Assembly: GCA_902464645.1 (NCBI GenBank)
Contig: CABQKL010000088.1
Span: 1-7,289 of the forward strand
Length of the DNA stretch: 7,289 nucleotides
Direction: 5' to 3'
Source of the DNA: an uncultured Collinsella sp.
GTDB taxonomy: Bacteria; Actinomycetota; Coriobacteriia; Coriobacteriales; Coriobacteriaceae
This document shows positions 1 through 6,158 of this stretch, piece by piece. Position 1 is the stretch's first letter. The number at the start of each line of letters is the position of its first letter. The notes beneath the pieces are model-generated. The model worked only from the letters and a program-made list of their open reading frames with translations, had not been told where the DNA came from and ran no database searches. The position numbers and the translations under genes are program-made.

Positions 1-836
1 TTGAGTACGACGACGTCATGAACAAGCAGCGCCAGGTCATCTACGCCGAGCGCAACAAGATTCTGGATGGCAAGGACCTGACCGACCACATCACCGAGGT
101 CATGCACGACACGGTGTACCGCTGCGTGCAGGAGTTCTGCACCAAGGACAGCCACGAGGGCGAGCGTGATCTTGAGGGTCTGCGCAAATGGGTCGTCGAG
201 CTGACCGGGCATATCGATACCCCTCAGTTCCCCGACGAGGACTTTGAGGCCCTGGCTGCCGATGTCCTGGCCTATGTTGAGAAGTGCTACAACATGAAGG
301 CCGAGCGTCTGGGCGAGGACCTGATGCGCGAGCTCAACACTCAGGTCATGCTGCGCGTCATCGATACGCGTTGGATGAACTACCTGCAGGAGATGGACTA
401 CCTCAAGACCGGTATCGGCTTGCGCGGCTTTGGCCAGCGCGACCCGCTGGTCGAGTACAAGACCGAGGCCTACAGCGCGTTCCAGATGCTCGTCGATACC
501 ATGTACGAGGATTACCTGCGTACTGTTCTGCGCATTGAGATCAAGGCTGCCCCGCAGGCTGTGGAGCACAAGGAGGAGCCCGCCCTTAAGGGCGCGCGCT
601 TCTCTGGTCCCGCCGATATCGATGGCGACAACAGCGATTCGGTGCTGCGCAAGCAGGCTCAGGTGCAGGCCCGTACCGCCGTCCAGGGTGGTCCGGCTGC
701 CGTTAACAACGGTGGCAAGGTGACGACCTACCGTAAGTCCGAGAGCGACGACCCTTATGTCAACGTGGGCCGCAACGACCTGTGCCCTTGCGGTAGCGGT
801 AAGAAGTTCAAGTACTGCCACGGCAGGAATCGTTAA
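1..836 (+). CDS. secA: SecA, preprotein translocase ATPase (C-terminal 277 residues; 5' end outside window)
   Basis: SecA is the cytoplasmic ATPase that pushes unfolded preproteins through the SecYEG channel. The reading frame is open from base 3, so the ATG at 18 is internal and not the start. The first residues, YDDVMNKQRQVIYAERN, match the conserved segment of SecA at the start of its helical wing region. The stretch MDYLKTGIGLRGFGQRDPLV is the helical scaffold signature that contacts the ATPase core. A variable, charged linker follows (about bases 570-760). The protein ends in the SEC-C zinc motif C-x-C-x8-C-H (Cys codons at 783, 789 and 816; His at 819), which in the family binds zinc and contacts SecB or ribosomes. 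The stop TAA shares its last base with the prfB ATG, so the two genes are probably translationally coupled. Identification is firm; only the N-terminal part is missing from the window. Confidence 0.97.
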   Translation, partial: EYDDVMNKQRQVIYAERNKILDGKDLTDHITEVMHDTVYRCVQEFCTKDSHEGERDLEGLRKWVVELTGHIDTPQFPDEDFEALAADVLAYVEKCYNMKAERLGEDLMRELNTQVMLRVIDTRWMNYLQEMDYLKTGIGLRGFGQRDPLVEYKTEAYSAFQMLVDTMYEDYLRTVLRIEIKAAPQAVEHKEEPALKGARFSGPADIDGDNSDSVLRKQAQVQARTAVQGGPAAVNNGGKVTTYRKSESDDPYVNVGRNDLCPCGSGKKFKYCHGRNR

Positions 837-1984
837 TGGCCGAGACTCTAGAGGTGACGCCCGCCGAGTTGGACGCGTTTGCGGACCGACTCGGCGAGGT
901 CGAGTCGTATCTCCATTTGGACGAGAAGCGTACCCGCGTAACGGAGCTCGAGGCCAAAAGCGTCGCCCCGGGTTTTTGGGACGACGCCGATGCCGCTCGC
1001 GCCACGATGGAGGAGATTGCGCGCGCCAAGGAGGACATCGCCGCCGTGGATACGGCGCGCGGTGAGCTCTCCGATGCTCGCGCCGCGTTGGAGCTTGCCG
1101 AGGAAATGGGCGATGATCCCGATGCCGCTGCGCTGCGTGAGGAAGCTGCCGCCACGGCGGAGCGCCTATCCCGCGCCATCGACGAGCTTGAACTTGCGAG
1201 CTGGTTTACCGGCGAGTTCGATCACGGCGACGCAATTGTGACCATCAAGCCCGGGCAGGGTGGCTTGGAGGCCCAGGACTGGACCTTCATGCTCTTTAAG
1301 ATGTACATGAAGTACTGCCAGCGCCGCGGTTGGAAGGTCACCATCAACGATTGCCCCGCGGCCGAGGTTATCGGCATCGATCGCGCGACCTTTACCGTCG
1401 AAGGCAAGGATGCCTTTGGCATGCTTCGTGCCGAGGCCGGAGTTCACCGCCTGGTGCGCATTAGCCCCACCGACGACAAGAAGCGCCGCCAGACTACGTT
1501 TGCCGGCGTCGAGGTCATTCCGGTGCTGCCCGACGATATCGATATCGAGATTAGTCCCGATGACATTCGCGTCGACGTGTACCATGCAAGCGGCCCGGGC
1601 GGTCAGGGTGTCAACACCACCGACTCCGCCGTGCGTGTGACGCATTTCCCCAGCGGTATCGTGGTCACGTGCCAAAACGAGCGCAGCCAGATTCAAAACA
1701 AGGCCGCGTGCATGCAGATCCTCAAGGCGCGCCTGTACGAGATTGAGCTCGAGAAGCGTGCCGAGGCCCTGGATGAGATTCGCGGACCCAAGACCACAAT
1801 TGGTTTTGGCAACCAGATCCGCAGCTACGTGCTCTACCCGTACCAGATGGTTAAGGACCTGCGCACGGGCGTGGAGACCAGCAACGTCGAGGCCGTTCTC
1901 GACGATGGCGATCTGGATCCGTTTGTGATCGGCTACCATCGCTGGGCAACCGGCAACGCCGATGCGGAAAGCCAGGGCGCCTAA
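836..1984 (+). CDS. prfB: Peptide chain release factor 2 (RF2), 382 aa, no programmed frameshift
   Basis: RF2 reads UAA and UGA in the ribosomal A site and triggers peptidyl-tRNA hydrolysis. The length is normal for the family. The N-terminal alpha-helical domain 1 covers about residues 1-115. The catalytic GGQ is at residues 255-257 within SGPGGQGVNTTDSAV. The start ATG overlaps the secA stop (TAATG) and has AGGA at 825-828 as ribosome binding site, 7 nt upstream. Two points are unusual. The codon-recognition tripeptide, normally SPF, is SPT (residues 210-212, ISPTDDKKRRQTTF, aligning without gaps to the E. coli SPFDSGGRRHTSF). There is also no in-frame UGA frameshift site: the segment SYLHLDEK, where E. 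coli shifts frame, reads straight through as CTC CAT TTG GAC. RF2 rather than RF1 is indicated by the secA-prfB order and by the first tripeptide residue being Ser. Confidence 0.96.
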   Translation: MAETLEVTPAELDAFADRLGEVESYLHLDEKRTRVTELEAKSVAPGFWDDADAARATMEEIARAKEDIAAVDTARGELSDARAALELAEEMGDDPDAAALREEAAATAERLSRAIDELELASWFTGEFDHGDAIVTIKPGQGGLEAQDWTFMLFKMYMKYCQRRGWKVTINDCPAAEVIGIDRATFTVEGKDAFGMLRAEAGVHRLVRISPTDDKKRRQTTFAGVEVIPVLPDDIDIEISPDDIRVDVYHASGPGGQGVNTTDSAVRVTHFPSGIVVTCQNERSQIQNKAACMQILKARLYEIELEKRAEALDEIRGPKTTIGFGNQIRSYVLYPYQMVKDLRTGVETSNVEAVLDDGDLDPFVIGYHRWATGNADAESQGA

Positions 1985-1987
1985 ACC

Positions 1988-2031
1988 CACAGGGTTGGCC
2001 TTGGGCAGATGCGGCCAATACGGACCCTGTG
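1988..2031 (+). other. Nested hairpin in the prfB-yitT leader
   Basis: Eight bases at 1988-1995 (CACAGGGT) pair perfectly with 2024-2031 (ACCCTGTG). Inside them TTGGCC (1995-2000) can pair with GGCCAA (2013-2018), leaving a bulge on the 3' side. T1995 is shared by the two stems, so only one of them can use it. No T run follows, so this is not an ordinary intrinsic terminator. It begins 3 bases after the prfB stop. Its apical region contains GATGCG (2008-2013), which is complementary to CGCATC in the 5' arm of the downstream terminator. It may stabilise the 3' end of the prfB mRNA or be part of a regulatory leader for yitT. Confidence 0.5.
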
Positions 2032-2059
2032 CGGGGGTGGTATTTGGTCGGCGAATCGG

Positions 2060-2065
2060 TAAAAT
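2060..2065 (+). promoter_or_regulatory. Possible -10 box for yitT
   Basis: TAAAAT matches the -10 consensus TATAAT at five of six positions in otherwise GC-rich DNA. No good -35 is visible at 16-18 bp; the sequence there is TGGTAT-like. A transcript from here would start near 2072 and run straight into the terminator hairpin at 2085. This is a weak prediction. Confidence 0.25.
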
Positions 2066-2084
2066 CGAATACAGCAAGAAGTTC

Positions 2085-2113
2085 AAAGCGCATCCGACGG
2101 GGTGCGCTTTTTT
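2085..2113 (+). terminator. Intrinsic terminator or attenuator directly before the yitT ribosome binding site
   Basis: AAAGCGCA (2085-2092) pairs perfectly with TGCGCTTT (2103-2110). The stem can be extended inward by U-G, C-G and C-G pairs to 11 bp closed by a GACG tetraloop. Its 3' arm runs into six consecutive Ts (2108-2113). This is a canonical Rho-independent terminator shape. It ends one base before the GAGGGAGG ribosome binding site of yitT, so it either ends the secA-prfB transcript about 100 bases past prfB or works as an attenuator in the yitT leader. The structure is seen directly; the regulatory role is inference. Confidence 0.8.
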
Positions 2114-2125
2114 GAGGGAGGCAGC

Positions 2126-3016
2126 ATGGCATATCGTCTGGACATCAAGCGCATTCTTTCGATGAACTTCTTTCACGACTTGCCCAAGATCATGTTTGGC
2201 TGCGCCCTGGCAGCTATCGCAACGGACTTGTTTTTGATCCCCAACGGCCTTGCCGCCGGCGGCGTTACGGGCCTCGCCACGATTATCCAGGCGGTCGGTG
2301 CGTCTCATGGCATCTCGCTGCCTGTCGGTATTCAAACCATTGTGATGAACGCCTTGCTGCTGCTGGTGGTTATGCGCGAGGGTGGCATGTTCTACGTGGT
2401 GCAGACGGCGACGGGTTTTGTGCTGCTGGGCTTTTTCACCGACCTGTTCGCTCCGTTTGTGGCGCCGCTGGCACATGCCGATCTGATGCTGCCCGCTATG
2501 TGGGGCGGCATTATTACGGGCATCGGTTACGGCATGGTGTTGCGCGCCGGCGCCAATACCGGCGGCTCGGACACGATTGGCCAAATCATCTCGCGTAACA
2601 CCTCGCTGCCGGTAGGCTCGACCGTCATGGCGATCGACGTTGCCGTATGTGCGGCATCGGCTCCGGTCTTCTCGCTCGAAAATGCTCTGTACGCAGGACT
2701 TTCGATGGTGATTAGCGGCTATGTGATCGATGCCGTGGTCGATGGCGGCAATAAGCGTCGTATGGTACTCATCATCTCGGATAACTTCCCCGATATCGCG
2801 GCCGACATCATGTATGGTCTGGGTCGCGGCTGCACCAAATTAAAGGCGACCGGTATGTATTCGGGCGTCGAGAAGCCGGTGATCATGGTGATCGTTAGCC
2901 GTCGAGAGCTCAACACCCTCAAAACGATCGTGCGCGAGCGCGATCCTCACGCCATTGTGACGGTCGCCGACGTTACGGAAGCCTTCGGTGAGGGATTCAA
3001 GGACATTAACGCGTAG
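2126..3016 (+). CDS. YitT-family integral membrane protein with C-terminal DUF2179 domain, 296 aa
   Basis: The protein has about five or six hydrophobic segments in its first 200 residues (for example about 20-38, 66-83, 88-110, 125-142 and 170-190), followed by a soluble domain from about residue 215. The order fits a YitT_membrane region plus DUF2179. Family-like motifs include NTGGSDTIGQII (residues 144-155) after a transmembrane helix, and MYSGVEKPVIMVIVSRRE (YSG at 245-247) in the DUF2179 part. The length is typical of the family. The molecular function of YitT proteins is not established; transport is often presumed. The ATG at 2126 is chosen because GGGAGG lies at 2116-2121; a GTG at 2102 in the same frame would put the start inside the terminator. 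Transcription must cross or start near that terminator. No broken residues are seen. Confidence is high for family and low for function. Confidence 0.92.
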   Translation: MAYRLDIKRILSMNFFHDLPKIMFGCALAAIATDLFLIPNGLAAGGVTGLATIIQAVGASHGISLPVGIQTIVMNALLLLVVMREGGMFYVVQTATGFVLLGFFTDLFAPFVAPLAHADLMLPAMWGGIITGIGYGMVLRAGANTGGSDTIGQIISRNTSLPVGSTVMAIDVAVCAASAPVFSLENALYAGLSMVISGYVIDAVVDGGNKRRMVLIISDNFPDIAADIMYGLGRGCTKLKATGMYSGVEKPVIMVIVSRRELNTLKTIVRERDPHAIVTVADVTEAFGEGFKDINA

Positions 3017-3037
3017 GCTGAATTTCGATTTGCGGAC

Positions 3038-3108
3038 ATGATCCGTTTTCCTCCGTCCCCAAGGGATCAAGTGATCCGTAGGGGACGGCAGGATTTCGGA
3101 TCATTTTT
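3038..3108 (+). repeat. 67-bp three-tier palindromic element with T run (terminator and/or dispersed repeat)
   Basis: The outer arms ATGATCCG (3038-3045) and CGGATCAT (3097-3104) are perfect inverted repeats. Middle arms CCGTCCCC (3053-3060) and GGGGACGG (3081-3088) pair perfectly, and flanking CCT/AGG pairs extend them around a one-base bulge. The tip holds a further palindrome, GGATC-AAGT-GATCC (3064-3068 / 3073-3077). TTTTT follows the outer arm (3104-3108). The GATCC word thus occurs four times in alternating orientation. It begins 21 bases after the yitT stop and could serve as its terminator. The multi-unit palindrome also looks like a dispersed extragenic repeat; copy number cannot be judged from one window. 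Confidence 0.75.
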
Positions 3109-3175
3109 GTGCCGGGGCGAGAGGTAGACACCGCATCCAAAAGACGTTCACATTGATAAACCGTTTCATCAGCGG

Positions 3176-3245
3176 TTCTGCCTGCTAAATTGTTCAAATA
3201 ATGATAAAAACTCTGGTAAAGCCATCAGTTTCCAGCATAATGAAT
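3176..3245 (+). promoter_or_regulatory. AT-rich stretch likely to hold the transketolase promoter
   Basis: The 220 bases between the palindrome and the transketolase start contain no gene. They turn AT-rich here. Candidate -10 boxes are TAATGA (3199-3204, with TTCTGC 17 bp upstream), TAAAAA (3205-3210, with an upstream TG) and CATAAT (3236-3241, with CTGGTA 17 bp upstream). None has a strong -35. An inverted repeat AACCG/CGGTT (3159-3163 / 3173-3177) sits just upstream. The exact promoter cannot be chosen by eye. Confidence 0.35.
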
Positions 3246-3326
3246 GACGTACGTGCATTGCGGCTGTGTTGGGATTACCTTCTGTGCCGTGCGCATCTTG
3301 TCTTAAGAGGATGAAAGGAAGGCACA

Positions 3327-4157
3327 ATGAGCGACGAAGAGCTCAAAAAGGTTGCCAACGAGGTAAGGAAGGGCATCGTCACCGGCGTGCACGCTGCCAA
3401 GTCCGGCCATCCGGGCGGTTCGCTCGGCGCTGCCGACATCATGACCTATCTGTACTTTGAGGAAATGAACGTCGACCCGGCCGATCCCCGCAAGGCCGAT
3501 CGCGACCGCTTTGTGCTTTCCAAGGGCCATTGCGCTCCGGGCCTGTACGCCGTGCTCGCCGAGCGCGGGTTCTTCCCCAAGGAGGACCTCGAGACGCTGC
3601 GCCATATCGGCAGCCACCTGCAGGGTCACCCCAACATGAACGACACCCCGGGTGTCGATATGTCCACCGGCTCGCTGGGCCAGGGCATCTCCGCCGCCGT
3701 GGGCATGGCCGTCGCTGCCAAGCACTGGGGCGATACTTACCGCACGTACGCCCTGCTGGGCGATGGCGAGAGCGAGGAGGGCCAGGTCTGGGAGGCCGCC
3801 ATGTTTGCCGGCAACCAGCAGCTCGACAACCTCTGCGTGATTGTTGACCACAATGGCCTGCAGATCGACGGCTCCGTCGAGGAGGTCAACGACCCCATGC
3901 CGCTCGCCGACAAGTTCCGCGCCTTTAAGTTCCACGTGGTGGAGCTCGCCGACGGCAACGACTTCGATCAGATTCGCGCCGCCTTTGCCGAGGCTCGCGC
4001 CACCAAGGGTCAGCCGACCGCCATTATCGCCGAGACCATGAAGGGCAAGGGCGTTTCCTTTATGGAGAACCAGGTTGGTTGGCACGGCAAGGCCCCCAAC
4101 GATGAACAGTTTGAGCAGGCCATGGCAGAGCTCACGGCCGCCGGAGAGGAGCTCTAG
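3327..4157 (+). CDS. Transketolase, N-terminal subunit, 276 aa
   Basis: This is the thiamine-diphosphate-binding half of transketolase, which moves two-carbon units between ketose and aldose phosphates in the non-oxidative pentose phosphate pathway. Visible motifs are the active-site segment KSGHPGGSLGAADIM (His28), SKGHCAPGLYAVLAERGF, HPNMNDTPGVDMSTGSLGQG, and the ThDP/metal signature GDGES (residues 145-149) ending in DHN (174-176). The protein stops after about 276 residues, where full-length transketolase would continue into its pyrimidine-binding domain; that domain is the next gene. ATG 3327 has AGGAAGG at 3316-3322. It is followed by TAG, one base, then the ATG of the partner, so the two are surely co-translated. 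Codon use is strongly biased to C-ending codons, suggesting high expression. The pair might act on another ketose substrate, but transketolase is by far the best fit. Confidence 0.95.
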   Translation: MSDEELKKVANEVRKGIVTGVHAAKSGHPGGSLGAADIMTYLYFEEMNVDPADPRKADRDRFVLSKGHCAPGLYAVLAERGFFPKEDLETLRHIGSHLQGHPNMNDTPGVDMSTGSLGQGISAAVGMAVAAKHWGDTYRTYALLGDGESEEGQVWEAAMFAGNQQLDNLCVIVDHNGLQIDGSVEEVNDPMPLADKFRAFKFHVVELADGNDFDQIRAAFAEARATKGQPTAIIAETMKGKGVSFMENQVGWHGKAPNDEQFEQAMAELTAAGEEL

Positions 4158-4158
4158 G

Positions 4159-5100
4159 ATGGCAGACGTCAAGAAAATCGCCACGCGCGTAAGCTACGGC
4201 GAGGCTCTCGTCGAGCTCGCCAACGAGCACGATGACTTTGTGGTCCTCGACGCCGATCTGGCCGCCGCCACGCAGACCGGTAAGTTTAAGGCAGCCTGCC
4301 CCGACCGCTTCTTCGATGTGGGCATTGCCGAGAGCAACCTGATGGGTGTTGCCGCCGGTATCGCAACCACCGGCCGCGTTGCCTTCGCGAGCAGCTTTGC
4401 CATGTTTGCCGCCGGCCGCGCCTTTGAGCAGGTCCGCAATTCCATCGGCTACCCGCACCTCAACGTCAAGATCGGTGCCACGCACGCCGGTATCTCGGTG
4501 GGCGAGGACGGCGCCACGCACCAGTGCTGCGAGGATATCGCCCTCATGCGCGTTATCCCCGGCATGACCGTGATCGTTCCCGCTGACGACGTCGAGGCCC
4601 GCGCCGTGACGCGCGCCGCCTACGAGTGCGACGGTCCCGTGTACATGCGCTTTGCCCGCCTGGCCTCGCCGGTCATTAATGACCCCGAGACCTACAAGTT
4701 TGAACTGGGCAAGGGCATCATCATGCGCGAGGGCGCCGACGTTACCATCATTGCCTGCGGTCTGATGGTCGGCGAGGCCCTCGAGGCTGCCGAGCAGCTT
4801 GCTGCCGAGGGTATCGACGCCGAGGTCATCAACATGCACACCATTAAGCCCATCGACGCCGACCTGATCGTCAAGAGCGCCACCAAGACCGGCCACGTCG
4901 TGACCGTCGAGGAGCACTCCGTGATCGGTGGCCTGGGCAGCGCCGTTGCCGACGTCCTGTGCGAGCAGTGCCCGACGCCGCTCAAGAAGATCGGCGTCAA
5001 CGACACATTCGGCGAGTCCGGCCCGGGTGCCGAGCTCCTGCACAAGTACGGCCTGGACGCCGCCAACATCGTGACGACCACCAAGGAGTTCCTGGCCTAA
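4159..5100 (+). CDS. Transketolase, C-terminal subunit, 313 aa
   Basis: This subunit supplies the pyrimidine-binding domain and the C-terminal domain of a two-protein transketolase. FDVGIAESNLMGVAAGIA contains the conserved glutamate (Glu58) that activates the thiamine ring. THAGISVGEDGATHQ is the characteristic loop of the transketolase and DXS pyrimidine-binding fold. About residues 180-313 form the C-terminal transketolase domain (INMHTIKPIDADLIVKSA, VTVEEHSVIGGLGSAVADVL, GVNDTFGESG). The start at 4159 is chosen because it immediately follows the stop of the N-terminal subunit and has GGAGAGGAG (4143-4151) upstream; an in-frame ATG at 4075 would overlap the first gene by 83 bases with no good binding site. 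It is too short for DXS, and the N-half motifs are in the separate upstream gene. A 13-bp hairpin terminator follows 48 bases downstream. Confidence 0.95.
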   Translation: MADVKKIATRVSYGEALVELANEHDDFVVLDADLAAATQTGKFKAACPDRFFDVGIAESNLMGVAAGIATTGRVAFASSFAMFAAGRAFEQVRNSIGYPHLNVKIGATHAGISVGEDGATHQCCEDIALMRVIPGMTVIVPADDVEARAVTRAAYECDGPVYMRFARLASPVINDPETYKFELGKGIIMREGADVTIIACGLMVGEALEAAEQLAAEGIDAEVINMHTIKPIDADLIVKSATKTGHVVTVEEHSVIGGLGSAVADVLCEQCPTPLKKIGVNDTFGESGPGAELLHKYGLDAANIVTTTKEFLA

Positions 5101-5115
5101 GGCAAGACGGATCTC

Positions 5116-5132
5116 AAGGACTGCTTCGCCAG
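5116..5132 (+). repeat. Short direct repeat, copy 1 of AAGGACTGYTTYGCCAG
   Basis: AAGGACTGCTTCGCCAG lies 15 bases after the transketolase stop. A second copy with two C-to-T differences is at 5196-5212, inside the palindromic element. The two copies flank the intrinsic terminator. They may be remnants of one dispersed element. Confidence 0.55.
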
Positions 5133-5148
5133 TACTATGGAAACCCGG

Positions 5149-5180
5149 CAGGGGCGCTCTCTTGGAGAGCGCCCCTGTTT
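5149..5180 (+). terminator. Intrinsic terminator of the transketolase genes
   Basis: CAGGGGCGCTCTC (5149-5161) pairs perfectly with GAGAGCGCCCCTG (5165-5177) around a TTG loop, giving a 13-bp, very GC-rich stem. Only three Ts follow (5178-5180), so the U tract is short, but stem strength and position 48 bases after the stop make a terminator role likely. Read on the - strand, the same stem could also stop transcription from the convergent zinc-ribbon gene. Confidence 0.8.
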
Positions 5181-5181
5181 C

Positions 5182-5248
5182 AGTTGCGGTGAAATAAGGA
5201 CTGTTTTGCCAGCCTAAAGGCTCAATTAATCCGTATTTCACCGCAACT
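5182..5248. repeat. 67-bp palindromic element with perfect 15-bp inverted arms
   Basis: AGTTGCGGTGAAATA (5182-5196) is perfectly complementary to TATTTCACCGCAACT (5234-5248), with a 37-base interior that contains a small AGCC-TAAA-GGCT hairpin and the second copy of AAGGACTGYTTYGCCAG (5196-5212). The right arm is read as codons for the end of the - strand zinc-ribbon gene, and the stop codon of that gene lies in the interior. No T run follows either arm. A dispersed palindromic repeat or an mRNA-end stabilising hairpin are both possible. Confidence 0.75.
5196..5212 (+). repeat. Short direct repeat, copy 2 of AAGGACTGYTTYGCCAG
   Basis: AAGGACTGTTTTGCCAG matches 15 of 17 bases of the copy at 5116-5132. 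It overlaps the end of the left arm of the palindrome and continues into its interior. Confidence 0.55.
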
Positions 5249-5953
5249 TTCGAAGGCGTTCCCGCTTGTGCTGGCTCCGTCGCGACGATTGATTGCGGCT
5301 TGGCACAGTGCGGCGACATCGGGGGCATCGCCGCCTCGGTATGTCATGGCGAGCAAAGCGGCATCATAGATTTCATCATTGGTCACATCGGCGGCATCAA
5401 TGGGGCAGAAGGCGAGAATCGAATCCTGTTCTGCAAGCTCGGCCAGATCGATCGTTTCACCCATGGCAAAGGCATCATCGAGGACGAGTGTGGCACTCGT
5501 GCATGGAATTTGATAGATCGTGCCATCCGCAGCGATAGGGGAACCTGCTGCCTCGAGCGTGTAGACACCTTGTATGAGATTGATGCCAGAGCCATCGGAG
5601 GCGACGAACTCAATCCTGTCGACCGTTATTCCGTCGATGGTCTTGCCCGTAATATGTATCGGAACGCGCGATGCCCCGTTATCGGTGTCCCAGCCCGAAG
5701 CCGCGACATCCAGCACAATGGCGTGCTCCGAATGGGCGGATACGAAGTGCGACAACACCTGCCGCAGATGAAGGCCCATACAGCTACCGCCGACAATGCC
5801 AATTACCAGCATGCAGGTAAGGATGACCGCAACGTGGTTCCGAGGCTTTACCCGAAGCTCAGAATCAGCAGAGATGCCATTGACGGCAGCCCCGCACGCT
5901 GTGCAGTACCTCACGCCATCGCGCAACTCAGCTCCACAATAAGGACAATTCAT
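5222..5953 (-). CDS. Zinc-ribbon, single-pass membrane protein of unknown function, 243 aa
   Basis: No specific family is recognised. The protein begins MNCPYCGAELRDGVRYCTACG, a double CxxC zinc ribbon (Cys3, Cys6, Cys17, Cys20). One hydrophobic helix follows (about residues 41-61, VAVILTCMLVIGIVGG), then a domain of about 180 residues presumably outside the cell. That domain is beta-rich in appearance up to about residue 170 and more helical and acidic after it. An N-terminal ribbon with one membrane segment is common in Gram-positive envelope proteins of unknown role. ATG 5953 is preferred because the ribbon starts there, although its upstream site (GGGGG) is poor. An in-frame ATG at 5971 preceded by AGGA, or one at 6028, is also possible. 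The last eight residues (236-243, SCGEIRIN) and the TGA stop come from the palindromic element. Codon bias is weaker than in the transketolase genes. It converges on them. Confidence 0.8.
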   Translation of the reverse strand: MNCPYCGAELRDGVRYCTACGAAVNGISADSELRVKPRNHVAVILTCMLVIGIVGGSCMGLHLRQVLSHFVSAHSEHAIVLDVAASGWDTDNGASRVPIHITGKTIDGITVDRIEFVASDGSGINLIQGVYTLEAAGSPIAADGTIYQIPCTSATLVLDDAFAMGETIDLAELAEQDSILAFCPIDAADVTNDEIYDAALLAMTYRGGDAPDVAALCQAAINRRDGASTSGNAFESCGEIRIN

Positions 5954-6087
5954 ACTGGCCCCCACAACCATAGGCGTTCCTATCGAGGCCACTGTAAATC
6001 GACAATCCAAATCCGAGTTGCGCAACAATCAAATCAAAAACGCGTCAAGCAAAAGTCTCTACCGGGAAAAGGACCCATATCAGCAAA

Positions 6088-6123
6088 GTGCCACTCAGCC
6101 CACCCAGCATGGTGATGTGGCAC
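6088..6123. other. Hairpin upstream of the zinc-ribbon gene
   Basis: GTGCCAC (6088-6094) pairs with GTGGCAC (6117-6123), and an inner CACC/GGTG pair can stack within the loop. On the - strand the stem is followed by only TTT, so it is at best a weak terminator protecting the zinc-ribbon gene from upstream transcription. Confidence 0.4.
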
Positions 6124-6158
6124 CCTAAGATAAACGCGGCGGCCCCTTAGTAGCCGCA

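Noticed and set aside
1988..2031. Reading the nested hairpin after prfB as an intrinsic terminator
   Set aside because: It is followed by a G-rich stretch with no T run; the terminator proper is at 2085-2113.
1166..2584. Long open frame (472 codons) on the - strand opposite prfB and yitT
   Set aside because: It is antisense to two clear genes, rich in His, Ala and Gly as expected from the complement of GC-biased codons, and has no recognisable motif.
3303..4184. Open frame (293 codons) on the - strand opposite the transketolase N subunit
   Set aside because: It is a mirror of a firmly identified gene, with no motif or ribosome binding site.
4132..5328. Long open frame (398 codons) on the - strand opposite the transketolase C subunit
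   Set aside because: It is the complement of strongly codon-biased coding DNA, with repetitive Gly/Val/Asp/His composition and no domain.
5300..6115. Open frame (271 codons) on the + strand opposite the zinc-ribbon gene
   Set aside because: The - strand frame has a clear CxxC zinc ribbon and membrane helix; the + strand product shows no domain and no good start.
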